Positions 15,387 to 24,482 are shown, counted from the first letter of the stretch. The stretch: DNA of 64,000 nt from Streptomyces luteolifulvus (GCF_008806595.1 NZ_VZRB01000013.1:62001-126000); one strand, 5' to 3'. Notes: generated from the sequence alone by a model not told the origin. Translations and numbers: made by a program.

Positions 15387-16739
15387 TCAGCCCCGCAGCC
15401 GCCGGAACCGGGCCGTCGCCTCCGCCAGGTCCACGATCGGGCTGGGGTAGCCGGCCTCCCTGCGGACGGCGTCGGGCAGGTGCATGGCGTCGGTGGCGCG
15501 CAGTTCGGGGAGCCAGCGGTGGGCGTATGCGCCCCGGGGATCGAACCGGCGGGCCTGGACGAGGGGGTTGAGGACCCGGTTGGGGCGGGTGTCCGTGCCG
15601 GTGCCGGCCACCCACTGCCAGTTGAGCTGGTTGTTCGCGATGTCGCCGTCCACCAGCAGGTCCAGGAAGTGACGGGCGCCCACGCGCCAGTCCACGTACA
15701 GCGTCTTGGCGAGGAAACTCGCGGCCAGCATGCGGGCCCGGCCCGGCATCCAGCCCTCATGGCGGAGCTGTCGCATCGCCGCGTCCACGACCGGGTAGCC
15801 CGTGCGGCCCTCCTTCCACGCCCGGATCTGCTCGGCGTCGGCGCGCCAGCGGTCGTGGCGGGGGCGGTAGTCGTGGTGGGCCGCGTCCGGGCGGGCGGCC
15901 AGGACCTGGTGGTGGAAGTCCCGCCAGGCCAGTTGACGGACGAAGGCGTGTGCCCCGGGGCCGGCGTGCGCACGCACCCGGTGCAGCGCTTCGGCCGGGG
16001 ACAGACAGCCGAAGTGCAGGTAGGGGGAGAGCCGGGACGTCGCGTCGGCGGTGAGGTCGTCGTGCTGCTCCTCGTACCGGTCCAGCGGGCCGGCCAGCCA
16101 TGACCGCAGCCTGCGGCGGCCCTCGGTCTCCCCGCCGGCCGGCAGACCCGGTGAGACAGGACCCGGCGGGCAGGACAGCAGGGTCTTCACGTCCGGCAGG
16201 CCCGCCGAGCCCACCTCGGGCACGGGCACCGCGTCCGGGGCGGGCAGGACATCTCGTACGGAGAAGCCCTCCCACCGGCGGAAGTACGGCGTGAAGACCG
16301 CGAAGTGGTCCTTGCCCGCGGGGGTCAGCGTCCCAGGCGGTACGGCGGTCAGCGAAGCGTCGTGGACCCGGAGCAGGCGCCCGCCCTGCGCGAGCTCCGC
16401 CCGGAGCCGGTCCTCCCGCCGGGCCGCGTACCGGCTCACCCCGCCCGCGATGTGGACCACCGAGGCTCCGGTCTCCACCGCCACCCGGCAGGTCTCCTCG
16501 ACCACGTCGCCGGCGCGCACCACCAGCCGGCCGCCGCGGGCCCGCAGGGCCGCGTCGAGGTCGGCCAGGCTGTCGGCGAGGAACGCCGCACGGTTCGGCA
16601 CGACAAAGCCCGTACGACGGATACCGCTGTCCACGACGAACAGCGGCACCACGCGCTCCGCGTCCCTCAGGGCGGCCCGCAGGACAGGGTTGTCGTGCAC
16701 CCGCAGGTCCGCGGTGAACAGAGCGACCGAGACGCCCAC
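15387..16739 (-). CDS. phr: Deoxyribodipyrimidine photo-lyase
   Basis: This 450-residue photolyase/cryptochrome protein reverses UV-induced pyrimidine dimers with FAD and light. The N-terminal alpha/beta antenna domain begins FTADLRVHDNPVL. The C-terminal helical FAD domain holds SRLSPYLHFGCLS, QLAWRDF and the signature DGDIANNQLNWQWVAGTGTD. Length is normal and all signature motifs are intact. It lies immediately downstream of, and convergent with, the LigD-polymerase gene, giving three DNA-repair genes in a row. The start is 176 bp from the divergent LacI gene. Confidence 0.93.
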   Translation of the reverse strand: MGVSVALFTADLRVHDNPVLRAALRDAERVVPLFVVDSGIRRTGFVVPNRAAFLADSLADLDAALRARGGRLVVRAGDVVEETCRVAVETGASVVHIAGGVSRYAARREDRLRAELAQGGRLLRVHDASLTAVPPGTLTPAGKDHFAVFTPYFRRWEGFSVRDVLPAPDAVPVPEVGSAGLPDVKTLLSCPPGPVSPGLPAGGETEGRRRLRSWLAGPLDRYEEQHDDLTADATSRLSPYLHFGCLSPAEALHRVRAHAGPGAHAFVRQLAWRDFHHQVLAARPDAAHHDYRPRHDRWRADAEQIRAWKEGRTGYPVVDAAMRQLRHEGWMPGRARMLAASFLAKTLYVDWRVGARHFLDLLVDGDIANNQLNWQWVAGTGTDTRPNRVLNPLVQARRFDPRGAYAHRWLPELRATDAMHLPDAVRREAGYPSPIVDLAEATARFRRLRG

Positions 16740-16845
16740 CTGCCGCTCCCCTCACCCCGTCCGGACCGGGTCGCTCCCGGCCGCGGAGGCGATGCTACGA
16801 GCCGTACCGCCGCAGGCCGCGGAACGAAACGGGGTGACCTCCTGC

Positions 16846-16857
16846 GAGAGCGCTCTC
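16846..16857. promoter_or_regulatory. LacI-family operator palindrome
   Basis: The perfect palindrome GAGAGCGCTCTC carries the central CG and GAG/CTC half-sites typical of actinobacterial LacI-family operators. It lies 58 bp upstream of the LacI gene, suggesting autoregulation. Confidence 0.6.
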
Positions 16858-16914
16858 ACCTGCGCCACCTGCCCACGGCTATTCTGATCCGCAACCGCAC
16901 CGAGGAGTCCCCAA

Positions 16915-17961
16915 GTGACCGAGACAGTGCAGCGACCCACGCTGGAGGCCGTGGCCGCGCGGGCCGGTGTGTCGCGGGCGACCGTCTCCCGGGTGGTCAA
17001 CGGCGGGGACGGGGTGCGCGAACCCCTCGTCGAGCGGGTGCGGCGAGCGGTGGAGGAGCTCGGGTACGTGCCCAACCAGGCGGCCCGCAGCCTGGTGACG
17101 AAACGGCACGACGCGATCGCCGTGGTTGTCGCCGAACCGGAGACCCGGGTCTTCGCCGACCCCTTCTTCGCGCTGCAACTGCGCGGCATCAGCAAGGAGC
17201 TGACCGCCCACGACAACCAGCTCGTCCTGCTGCTCACCGAGGGCCGCGACGACCACGCCCGGGTCGGCCGCTATCTCGCGGGCGGCCATGTCGACGGGGC
17301 GCTCGTCTTCTCGCTCCACCTCGACGACCCGCTGCCCGGGCTGATCCAGCGGGCCGGAGTGCCGACCGTGTTCGGCGGGCGGCCCGGCTGGAGCGACGGC
17401 ACGAGCGGCGTGGTGTACGTCGACAGCGACAACCGCGGCGGCGCCCGCGAGGCGGTACGCCACCTCGTAGGCCTCGGCCGCACCCGCATCGCGCACATCA
17501 CCGGCGCCCTCGACCAGACCTCCGCGGTGGACCGGCTCGACGGGTTCCGGGACGTCATGGCCGACGTGGACCCGCGGCTGATCGCCGAGGGCGACTTTAC
17601 TCCGGCCGGCGGCGAGCGGGCGATGCGCGAACTCCTCGACCGCTGCCCCGGCCTGGACGCCGTGTTCGCCGCGAACGACCTGACCGCGGCGGGCGCCCTG
17701 CGTGTGCTGCGCGAACATGGCCGGCGCGTGCCCGAGGACGTGGCCGTGGTCGGGTTCGACGACATGCTCCCCGTCGCGGAACAGACCGACCCGCCCCTCA
17801 CGACGGTCCGCCAGGACATCGAGGAGATGGGCCGGCTGATGGCCCGCCTGCTGCTGCGCGGCCTGGACCGCCTCCACCCCGATGAGGGCCACGACCCTGC
17901 GGTGGGCGCGCCGGCCAGCGTGGTCACGCCGACGACCCTGGTGCGCCGCGCCTCCGCATAG
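16915..17961 (+). CDS. LacI-family transcriptional regulator
   Basis: This 348-residue repressor has an N-terminal helix-turn-helix and hinge (TLEAVAARAGVSRATVSRVV, then NQAARSLVTKR) and a periplasmic-binding-protein-like sugar domain to the C-terminus. The GTG at 16915 follows GAGGAG. A palindromic operator-like site is 58 bp upstream. No sugar transporter or glycosidase gene is adjacent, so the regulon and ligand cannot be assigned; control of the divergent photolyase gene is possible but unsupported. Confidence 0.9.
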   Translation: MTETVQRPTLEAVAARAGVSRATVSRVVNGGDGVREPLVERVRRAVEELGYVPNQAARSLVTKRHDAIAVVVAEPETRVFADPFFALQLRGISKELTAHDNQLVLLLTEGRDDHARVGRYLAGGHVDGALVFSLHLDDPLPGLIQRAGVPTVFGGRPGWSDGTSGVVYVDSDNRGGAREAVRHLVGLGRTRIAHITGALDQTSAVDRLDGFRDVMADVDPRLIAEGDFTPAGGERAMRELLDRCPGLDAVFAANDLTAAGALRVLREHGRRVPEDVAVVGFDDMLPVAEQTDPPLTTVRQDIEEMGRLMARLLLRGLDRLHPDEGHDPAVGAPASVVTPTTLVRRASA

Positions 17962-17977
17962 AAGACCCGGCCCCGGC

Positions 17978-18766
17978 CTACTCCTGCCGCGGCACGCTCT
18001 TGATCACCGCGAAGCGGGCGCCGTACGGGTCGGCGAGCTCGGCGATCCGGCCGACGTCCTGCATGTCCGTCGCCGGCATGCGGACCGTGCCGCCCCCCTC
18101 CTGCGCCGCGCCGACCGTCGCGTCCGTGTCCGCCACCTCGAAGTACGGCAGCCAGGCCCCCGCGTCCGCCTTGGTCGGATCCTCCTCCAGCGGGACGATG
18201 CCGCCGAACATGGCATCCAGCTCGGTGCCCGCCGGGTGCACGGTGGTGTACGTGCCCCCGGAGAACTCGACGCCGGAGGTCTCCCAGCCGAACACGGCGT
18301 TGTAGAACCCCGCGGACGCGGGGAGGTCCGGCGTGTACAGCTCCAGCCAGCACAGCGAGCCGTGCTCCTGCACGACGTCCAGGCCCTTGTTGGCCGCCGG
18401 CTGCCAGATGCCGAAGGACACGCCCGCCTGATCGGCGAGGATCGCCATACGGCCCTGGTCCAGCACGTCCATGGGCTGCATCAGCACGGCGCCCCGGTGC
18501 TGCTCGGCCGCCTTCGCCGTGGCGTCGGCGTCCGGGGTCTGGAAGTACACGGTCCAGGACGGCGGGCCCTGCTCCGGCGATGTCTGCATGCCGCCCGCGG
18601 CGGTCCTGCCGCCGAGCTGGAAGAAGCCGTAACCGCCGGTCTCGGGCCCGCCCCGCTGGAACTGCCAGCCGAACAGGCTGTGGTAGAACGACGCGGCGCC
18701 GTCGATGTCCGGTGTGCCGAGATCGAGCCAGTTCGGGGCGCCGGTGACATAACGGGTGGTGAGCAT
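17978..18766 (-). CDS. VOC-family protein with two glyoxalase-like domains
   Basis: This 262-residue soluble protein is made of two vicinal-oxygen-chelate domains (about 10-125 and 140-258). Each begins with a W-L-[DE]-L strand and ends near AD..G..F....., the pattern of glyoxalase/bleomycin-resistance/dioxygenase folds. Such double-domain proteins in Streptomyces are often annotated as hydrolases or glyoxalase-like without tested activity. The ATG at 18766 is preceded by GAAGGGCGG. It is divergent from the Wbl gene. Confidence 0.85.
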   Translation of the reverse strand: MLTTRYVTGAPNWLDLGTPDIDGAASFYHSLFGWQFQRGGPETGGYGFFQLGGRTAAGGMQTSPEQGPPSWTVYFQTPDADATAKAAEQHRGAVLMQPMDVLDQGRMAILADQAGVSFGIWQPAANKGLDVVQEHGSLCWLELYTPDLPASAGFYNAVFGWETSGVEFSGGTYTTVHPAGTELDAMFGGIVPLEEDPTKADAGAWLPYFEVADTDATVGAAQEGGGTVRMPATDMQDVGRIAELADPYGARFAVIKSVPRQE

Positions 18767-18996
18767 CTCTGCCGCCCTTCGAAGGTCCCGTTGCCTGCAA
18801 TGCCGAGTCTTGCACCGCCCACTGACAAGTGCCGCCGGAAGCCGCCACAGGCTTCGGCACGCTTTTTCCGGCCTTCCGCGCGCCGCCGTGCGCACACGGG
18901 TCCCGCGGCGCCATCATCGGATCGGCCGGAGGTCATGAACGCGTCGTTGATCGCGCGTTGATCGAACGTTTTTCGCTGCCCGGCACGATCACGTCC

Positions 18997-19239
18997 ATGC
19001 ATTTCGACACGATCACCCCGGCCCACCCCGCATGGCAGGCGCAGGCGCTCTGCGCGCAGACGGGGGCCGACTTCTTCTTTCCCGAGCCGGGCAGCTCGGT
19101 GCGCGAGGCGAAGCGCATCTGCGGTATGTGCGAGATGCGCTCCGCCTGCCTCGAGTACGCGCTCAAGAACGACGAGCGGTTCGGCGTCTGGGGCGGCCTG
19201 TCGGAGAAGGAACGCCTGCAGCTCAGGCGCACGCGCTGA
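18997..19239 (+). CDS. WhiB-like (Wbl) iron-sulfur regulator, short form
   Basis: This 80-residue protein has the four cluster-binding cysteines at 19, 42, 45 and 51 (C...CxxCx5C), the turn motif GVWGG (63-67) and a basic C-terminal tail. Wbl proteins bind a 4Fe-4S cluster and usually act with the primary sigma factor in differentiation and stress control. The central part resembles WhiB itself (REAKRIC, CLEYAL, NDERFGVWGG), but the protein lacks the longer N-terminal region of WhiB, so it is better seen as a paralogue. Confidence 0.9.
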   Translation: MHFDTITPAHPAWQAQALCAQTGADFFFPEPGSSVREAKRICGMCEMRSACLEYALKNDERFGVWGGLSEKERLQLRRTR

Positions 19240-19273
19240 CGACCCCGAGTTGGGGAGCGACGGGCGTGCCGGG

Positions 19274-20248
19274 TCAGCCGGCCGCCCGTGCCGCCACCCG
19301 CGCCTTGCGTGCCGCGAGGCGCTCGTCGAACTTCGCGGCCTCCGCGTCCAGGCCGCCCATGAACAGGCCGAGCTCCTCCTGGGCCTTCAGGCCCTCGGGG
19401 CCGAGCCCGTCGATCTCCATGATCTTCAGGAAGCGCAGCACGGGCTGGAGCACGTCGTCGTGGTGGATGCGCAGGTTGTAGACCTCGCCGATGGCCATCT
19501 GCGCGGCCGCGCGCTCGAAGCCGGGAATGCCGTGGCCGGGCATCCGGAAGTCGACGACGACGTCCCGTACCGCCTGCATGGTCAGGTCGGGGGCGATCTC
19601 GAAGGCCGCCTTGAGCAGGTTGCGGTAGAAGACCATGTGGAGGTTCTCGTCGGTCGCGATGCGGGACAGCATGCGGTCGCAGACCGGGTCGCCGGACTGG
19701 TGGCCGGTGTTGCGGTGCGAGATGCGGGTCGCGAGCTCCTGGAAGGCCACGTAGGCGACCGAGTGCAGCATCGAGTGCCGGTTGTCCGACTCGAAGCCCT
19801 CGCTCATGTGGGCCATGCGGAACTGCTCCAGCTTGTCCGGGTCCACCGCGCGCGAGGTGAGCAGGTAGTCGCGCATCACGATGCCGTGCCGGCCCTCCTC
19901 GGCGGTCCACCGGTGCACCCAGGTGCCCCAGGCGCCGTCACGGCCGAAGAGCGAGGCGATCTCGTGGTGGTAGCTGGGCAGGTTGTCCTCGGTGAGCAGG
20001 TTGACGACCAGGGCGATCCGGCCGATCTCGGTGACCTTGGACTGCTCCTTGTCCCAGGCCTCGCCGTCCTCGAAGACACCGGGGAAGTTGCGGCCGTCGC
20101 TCCACGGCACGTACTCGTGCGGCATCCAGTCCTTGGCGACCTTCAGATGCCGGTTGAGCTCCTTCTCGACGACTTCCTCCAGGGCGTGCAGCAGCCGGGC
20201 GTCGGTCCAGACGGAAAGGCTGCCGAGGTGCGGGGAGGCGATCGTCAC
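19274..20248 (-). CDS. Acyl-ACP desaturase (stearoyl-ACP 9-desaturase family)
   Basis: This 324-residue soluble di-iron desaturase introduces a double bond into acyl chains on ACP. The two iron-binding motifs are EEGRH (117-121) and DENLH (200-204), and further ligands lie in the first helices. Length and sequence match the actinobacterial DesA family. Three tandem 15-bp palindromic units start about 55 bp upstream of the ATG, indicating repression by a lipid-responsive regulator. No ferredoxin or reductase gene is adjacent. Confidence 0.92.
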   Translation of the reverse strand: MTIASPHLGSLSVWTDARLLHALEEVVEKELNRHLKVAKDWMPHEYVPWSDGRNFPGVFEDGEAWDKEQSKVTEIGRIALVVNLLTEDNLPSYHHEIASLFGRDGAWGTWVHRWTAEEGRHGIVMRDYLLTSRAVDPDKLEQFRMAHMSEGFESDNRHSMLHSVAYVAFQELATRISHRNTGHQSGDPVCDRMLSRIATDENLHMVFYRNLLKAAFEIAPDLTMQAVRDVVVDFRMPGHGIPGFERAAAQMAIGEVYNLRIHHDDVLQPVLRFLKIMEIDGLGPEGLKAQEELGLFMGGLDAEAAKFDERLAARKARVAARAAG

Positions 20249-20302
20249 GGGAACTCCAGGGGACGTAACACGAGAGGGAAGACCGACGGGCGGCGCCGGA
20301 AC

Positions 20303-20347
20303 CTACGGAATCGTAGGCTACGAATCCGTAGGTTACGAGACCGTAGG
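20303..20347. promoter_or_regulatory. Three abutting 15-bp palindromic operator units
   Basis: CTACGGAATCGTAGG, CTACGAATCCGTAGG and TTACGAGACCGTAGG follow one another without a gap, each with TACG/CGTA half-sites. They sit 55 bp upstream of the desaturase ATG where its promoter should be. A TetR-type fatty-acid regulator is the obvious candidate binder; none is encoded beside it. Confidence 0.72.
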
Positions 20348-20448
20348 TTAAGTGCGCTGTAAAGCCCGCTGATCAGGCAGGGTGCCCGGAGATACCGCTC
20401 GGCCCCAGGACCGCAGGTCCGGGGCTGAAAGAATGAGGCGGCCACCGG

Positions 20449-21225
20449 TCAGGCGTACAGCTCCCTGACACGCACCGAGAGACATGTCACACATCCCTCG
20501 AGCTTCTCGAACTCGCTGATGTCGACCATCACCGGCTCGTGGCCGAGGTCGGTGAACAGCTCGGCCGTCTGGGGAGCGCTCGCCGCCATCAGCAGCTTGC
20601 TGCCGCCGAGCAGGACCACATGGGAGCCCGACTCCTCGGGCACCGACAGGAAGCGCGGGAACAGCGACGGCCGGTCCACCTTCGGGATGTGCCCGATCAC
20701 GGTGCCGTCGGGCAGCGCCGTGACCGCCGACTTCAGGTGCAGCACCTTGCTCACCGGCACGGCGACGACCCGTGCCCCCAGCGGCTCGAAGGCGGCCCGC
20801 AGCTGCTGGACCCCGGCCGCGTTGGTGCGTCCGCCGCGGCCGACGTAGATCGTGTCGCCGATCTTCAGCACATCGCCGCCGTCCAGCGTGCCCGGCTCCC
20901 AGATCCAGTTCACCGAGCAGCCGAGCCGGGCCACCGCCTCCTCGACGCCTGTCGTCTCCACGCGCCGGGACTCTGCGCCGGGCCGGGTGATCAGGGCGAC
21001 GTTCTTGTACATGACCACGGTGTCCTCGACGAACACCGAGTCCGGGCAGTCGTCGGCGGAGTCCACCTCGACGGTCTCCCAGCCGTGGGTGCGCAGTGCC
21101 TCCGCGTACGCCTCCCACTGCTCGACCGCGAGCTCGACGTCGGCCTTCTCCCGCTCGATGTGCGTCACCAGACCTTCGGCCAGGCGGGGGCTGGGGCGGC
21201 GGATGAGGGCCTTCTTGCTGGGCAC
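20449..21225 (-). CDS. ddaH: Dimethylarginine dimethylaminohydrolase (DDAH)
   Basis: This 258-residue amidinotransferase-fold enzyme hydrolyses N-methylated arginines to citrulline and methylamines. The active-site set is visible: the acidic loop FVEDT (65-69), His163 in LHLKSAV and the nucleophile Cys248 in VTCLS. Length is typical. The GTG start follows GGAG. It is transcribed in the same direction as the desaturase, with no evident functional link. Confidence 0.9.
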   Translation of the reverse strand: MPSKKALIRRPSPRLAEGLVTHIEREKADVELAVEQWEAYAEALRTHGWETVEVDSADDCPDSVFVEDTVVMYKNVALITRPGAESRRVETTGVEEAVARLGCSVNWIWEPGTLDGGDVLKIGDTIYVGRGGRTNAAGVQQLRAAFEPLGARVVAVPVSKVLHLKSAVTALPDGTVIGHIPKVDRPSLFPRFLSVPEESGSHVVLLGGSKLLMAASAPQTAELFTDLGHEPVMVDISEFEKLEGCVTCLSVRVRELYA

Positions 21226-21365
21226 GACGGTCTCCGAATCGGCGGGATGGTCACGGCGCCCGTGAAAGGGCGCCGGTCAGCCATCATGCAGTGCCGGTGG
21301 GCGCGGGCAAAACCCCCCGTTGTCAGGCTGTGCTCCTGCTGAGACGGCTCCGCCCGCGCCTGCGC

Positions 21366-21779
21366 TCACCCGACCGCCTCCGGTGCGGTCTCCCGCAGCT
21401 CCCCGTCCAGCAGCAGCCACCGCGTGATCCCGATCGACTCCAGGAACGGCATGTCGTGGCTCGCCACGATCAGCGCCCCCTCGTACGACTCCAGCGCCGT
21501 CGTCAGCTGCCGCACGCTCGCCATGTCGAGGTTGTTCGTCGGCTCGTCCAGCATCAGCAGCTGCGGGGCCGGCTCGGCCAGCATCAGCGCGGCGAGGGCC
21601 GCTCGGAAGCGCTCGCCGCCCGACAGGGTCGCCGCCTTCTGGTCGGCTCGGGCACCCCGGAACAGGAAGCGGGCCAGCCGCGCCCGCACCCGGTTGTTGG
21701 TGGCGCCCGGTGCGAAGCGGGCCACGTTCTCGGCGACGCTGCGTTCGCCGTCGAGCACGTCGAGCCGCTGCGGAGGAAG
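21366..21779 (-). pseudogene. C-terminal fragment of the split ABC-F ATPase gene
   Basis: This is the tail of the ABC-F protein whose N-terminal part lies at 32693-33835. It contains the second ABC signature (TLSGGERFRA), Walker B with LLMLDEPTNNLD, and the switch histidine in VASHD. The open frame continues to LPPQRLDVLD at the left edge of the inserted element, and then homology stops. About 30 residues after the second Walker A are missing from both fragments. No start or promoter remains, although a GTG at 21758 could serve by chance. It is therefore a broken gene, not a small ATPase. Confidence 0.88.
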
Positions 21780-21829
21780 CGCAAGCGCCGGTCACCGTGG
21801 GGACCTCCACGAACCCTCGGGCCTGCCCC

Positions 21830-22204
21830 GGTGAGGCTGCGGAGATCCGCAAGGCCGCCGCGTTGGAAGCGCGGCTCCGTGAGAACCAGGAAGACTGCGA
21901 CAACGGTCTCAAGACGCGAGCGCAGTACTTCGACAGCAACGAACGCAACCTCGGGCGGCTGCGCGAGGTGGAGGCCCGGATTGCCGAGGCCGGTGGGGAT
22001 GGCACGGGCGGCCCTTTCTCCGAGCTGGTGAGGCGCTCCGATCCGGCCGCGGTATGGGACCGGCTCGATCTCGGCGTGCGGCGGATGGTCCTCAGAGAGA
22101 TCGCCGTGGTCACGGTCCTGCCCGGCCCGCGCGTGCGCCGGCCGGGTAGCGGATATTCCGACCCGACGTCCGTTCTCGTCGAGCCGAATCGCGCGGGCCA
22201 GTGA
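21830..22204 (+). pseudogene. C-terminal remnant of a large serine recombinase
   Basis: About 124 residues match the end of actinobacterial large serine integrases: a helical segment with EARLRENQEDCDNGL, then the signature block VWDRLDLGVRRMVLREIAVV, TVLPGPRVRRPG and a GYSDPTSV terminus. The catalytic serine domain, the zinc ribbon and the start of the coiled coil are absent; the frame runs into host ABC-F sequence instead. It must come from the enzyme that inserted this element or an older relative, and it cannot catalyse recombination. Confidence 0.8.
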
Positions 22205-22484
22205 GCCGCTGTGTTTTCGACAGGATGTAGGGGGACCGCTCGGACGGTGAGAACGGGAGCCACGGTTTAGGCAACGAGATGGGGGACCACCCGGCCTGAT
22301 GGTGTGTGACATGCTGCTTTCGGCGTAATGGATCCTGCTCGATGATGCACGACAGCTCGGCACCGGTCGCGGTGAAGGGCCGTAGCTGCCGGTGCTTTCG
22401 GGAGTCGCTCCGCGGTGCTGGTCGTGATCAATGTGCCCGCAGTCAGTCAGGAGCGGCAGTCGGCCACCAGGGTCATCATGGCCC
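22205..22484. other. Intergenic stretch with no recognisable gene
   Basis: These 280 bp lie between the recombinase remnant and the small leader-like gene. Several frames are open but with poor codon bias and no homology I can name. It may be decayed element DNA. Confidence 0.5.
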
Positions 22485-22895
22485 TCACGCGGCGCTTGCG
22501 CCGTCTCCGGCGACAGCTGCCCGGGTGCAGGCGCCCGACTTCGGGTCCCAGTCGGCAAGGACCGTGAGACTCCGCACCGTGAACTGGAAGCGCAGGATCG
22601 GCTGCGGATCCTTGCCGTTCCCGTTCACGACCTTCATCGTCACGGTTTCGGGCAGCTTGATGCCGCGTGCGCTCAGAACCGAGTAACCGTCGTAACGGAT
22701 CTCGTCGGCGAGCTGCGGTGAGTCGACGAAATCGTCGATGAGTTTGAGGATGTCGTCGTCGCGGCCCAGTTCGAGCAGGACCCTGTGCACCTTGGTCCTC
22801 GTGGGGCTCAGGGGCTTGTCGGTGTACTGGAGCGCGGTTTCGTGGGCTTCCAGGGCGCGTTCGAGACGCTCGCGGTGGAGTGGGTGGATCGGCAT
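22485..22895 (-). CDS. Small protein with a nitrile-hydratase-leader-like segment
   Basis: This 136-residue soluble protein lies 18 bp downstream of the subtilase gene on the same strand, so the two are probably co-transcribed. Residues about 48-103 read like an NHLP-type leader: a short helix (ILKLIDDFVDSP, then YSVLSARG), followed by GIKLPETVTMKVV and a beta strand. The C-terminal tail is rich in Ala and Gly with one Cys. It could be a subtilase substrate, a peptide precursor or a chaperone. The resemblance is by eye only; a plain hypothetical protein remains possible. Confidence 0.6.
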   Translation of the reverse strand: MPIHPLHRERLERALEAHETALQYTDKPLSPTRTKVHRVLLELGRDDDILKLIDDFVDSPQLADEIRYDGYSVLSARGIKLPETVTMKVVNGNGKDPQPILRFQFTVRSLTVLADWDPKSGACTRAAVAGDGASAA

Positions 22896-22913
22896 GTTGT
22901 CCTCTCAGTCCTG

Positions 22914-24482
22914 CTACGGCTTGCGGCGCAGGCGCGGGGGCAGTGCCGCGAGTAGCGCGTCCAGGGCGTTGATGCGGCCGTGTCCGAAGTCAGCGTTCCG
23001 AGGGCCGTTTGCACTCACCTGGTCGTAGATCCAGGAGAGGGGCACCCGGTCCGCGGTGCCCTCGATGATGGCCCGCACCTCGTCGGGGGTCAGCGACGGA
23101 TCGACGCTCAGCAGCAGCGCCGCGAGGCCGGACACGTGGGCGGCGGCCGGTGACGTACCCCAGAAGTCCGACAACCAGTCGCGGCGGTCGAGGTCCGAGA
23201 GGTTCCCCGTCCCCCGCACGGCCGTCGTAGGGATGTCGACCCCGGGCGCCATGACCGACAGTGCGCTGCCCTTGCTCGAGAACGCGGCCCTTGAGTCGGT
23301 CGCGTCGGTCGCGCCGCAGGCGATGACGTGCTTGTGGGAAGCCGGAAACCCCACTGCTCCGCCGCTGTTTCCGGATGAAGCGCACAGGACGATGTTGCTG
23401 TTGTAAGCCCGCGTGAGAGCCTGATCGACCGCGACCAAACTGCCCCACGACGGCATGCTGAAGCTCATGTTGATCACGTCGGCACCGTTGTCCACCGCGA
23501 AGGTGAGCAGATGCACGAACCAGCCGTCAGTGAGCGTCGTGAACGCGAGGGGCATGACCTTGGCGCCGTAGCCGGCGACGCCGGCGACTCCCTTGAGGTT
23601 GTGGGTGGTGGCCGCGGCGACACCCGCGACCATCGTGCCGTGACCGCGCGCGAACCCGGGCAGGCTCGGATTGTCATCGCCGATGTTGTTCGGGCCGCCG
23701 AGGCCACCGACGAAGTACAGGTCGGAATGGCTCAGATCGCACCCCGAATCGATGACGGCGATCGTGCCCTGGCCCATGTGCAGATCCCAGGCCGTCCGCC
23801 CGGGGCCCGCGATATGAGTCTTGACCAGGTTCCACTGCCCTCGGTACCCCGTCGCGGCATCGGGCTTGTAGAACGTGTCGACCGGCTCAAACGTGTACGG
23901 GTACAGCATCGCCATGTTCTCGAACAGCACGCCGTTGGAGTCGTACCTCTCATGCTCCAGCAGCCGAGCCCGGACTTCGTGGGCGGGGTGGCTCCGGGGG
24001 TCGACGATCGTGTAATAGCGATAGCCGGGCAGGTAGCGCGACCTGAACTCGTCCTCCCGCAGTTCGATGTCGGTCGGCAGCGGCGCCTCGACAACGCCCT
24101 CCTTGACCAACAGAGCGTTCGGCAGCGGGCATTGGAGGCCGGCCCGCCCGGGCACATGAGGATGGTGATAGACCGGACCGATCCATTCCAACTGCTCGTC
24201 GAACGCCGCCTCGACGGCGTCATAGAGTTCACCCTCGATGGCTTCCCCGAGTGACGAGCAGACCCAGAAGAGACGATCGGTGTGACTGACGATCTCTCCC
24301 TGGAATCTCTTGCTCTCCGCCGAGTCGCTCGGTTCCAGTTCCAGGTCCAGTTCCCGCAAACATGCCTCGAGTGCTTCGTGTTCCTGCGGCTCACGGAAGC
24401 CCAGAAGTAGACGGGTCTCGTCAAGGATGACGAGCGTCTCGGTGTCAAGCTCCAACTCGACCGGACAACGATTCGTGGTCAT
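22914..24482 (-). CDS. Cytoplasmic S8 subtilisin-family serine peptidase
   Basis: This 522-residue protein has an N-terminal domain of about 215 residues that I do not recognise, then a subtilase domain. The catalytic residues are all present: Asp245 in VIDSGCD, His281 in GHGTMVAG, oxyanion Asn372 in SSGNSGG and Ser444 in GTSPAAAHVSG. The usual proline after the serine motif is alanine here. No signal peptide or membrane helix is visible, so it acts in the cytoplasm or leaves by an unusual route. The N-terminal domain may be a sensor or inhibitory domain. It heads an operon with the leader-like small gene and faces a hemopexin gene. Confidence 0.87.
   Translation of the reverse strand: MTTNRCPVELELDTETLVILDETRLLLGFREPQEHEALEACLRELDLELEPSDSAESKRFQGEIVSHTDRLFWVCSSLGEAIEGELYDAVEAAFDEQLEWIGPVYHHPHVPGRAGLQCPLPNALLVKEGVVEAPLPTDIELREDEFRSRYLPGYRYYTIVDPRSHPAHEVRARLLEHERYDSNGVLFENMAMLYPYTFEPVDTFYKPDAATGYRGQWNLVKTHIAGPGRTAWDLHMGQGTIAVIDSGCDLSHSDLYFVGGLGGPNNIGDDNPSLPGFARGHGTMVAGVAAATTHNLKGVAGVAGYGAKVMPLAFTTLTDGWFVHLLTFAVDNGADVINMSFSMPSWGSLVAVDQALTRAYNSNIVLCASSGNSGGAVGFPASHKHVIACGATDATDSRAAFSSKGSALSVMAPGVDIPTTAVRGTGNLSDLDRRDWLSDFWGTSPAAAHVSGLAALLLSVDPSLTPDEVRAIIEGTADRVPLSWIYDQVSANGPRNADFGHGRINALDALLAALPPRLRRKP

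Noticed and set aside
13193..15973. A 926-codon minus-strand frame joining ligase with sequence up to 15973.
   Set aside because: Beyond 14284 it is antisense to the polymerase-domain and photolyase genes; the ligase start at 14284 is well supported.
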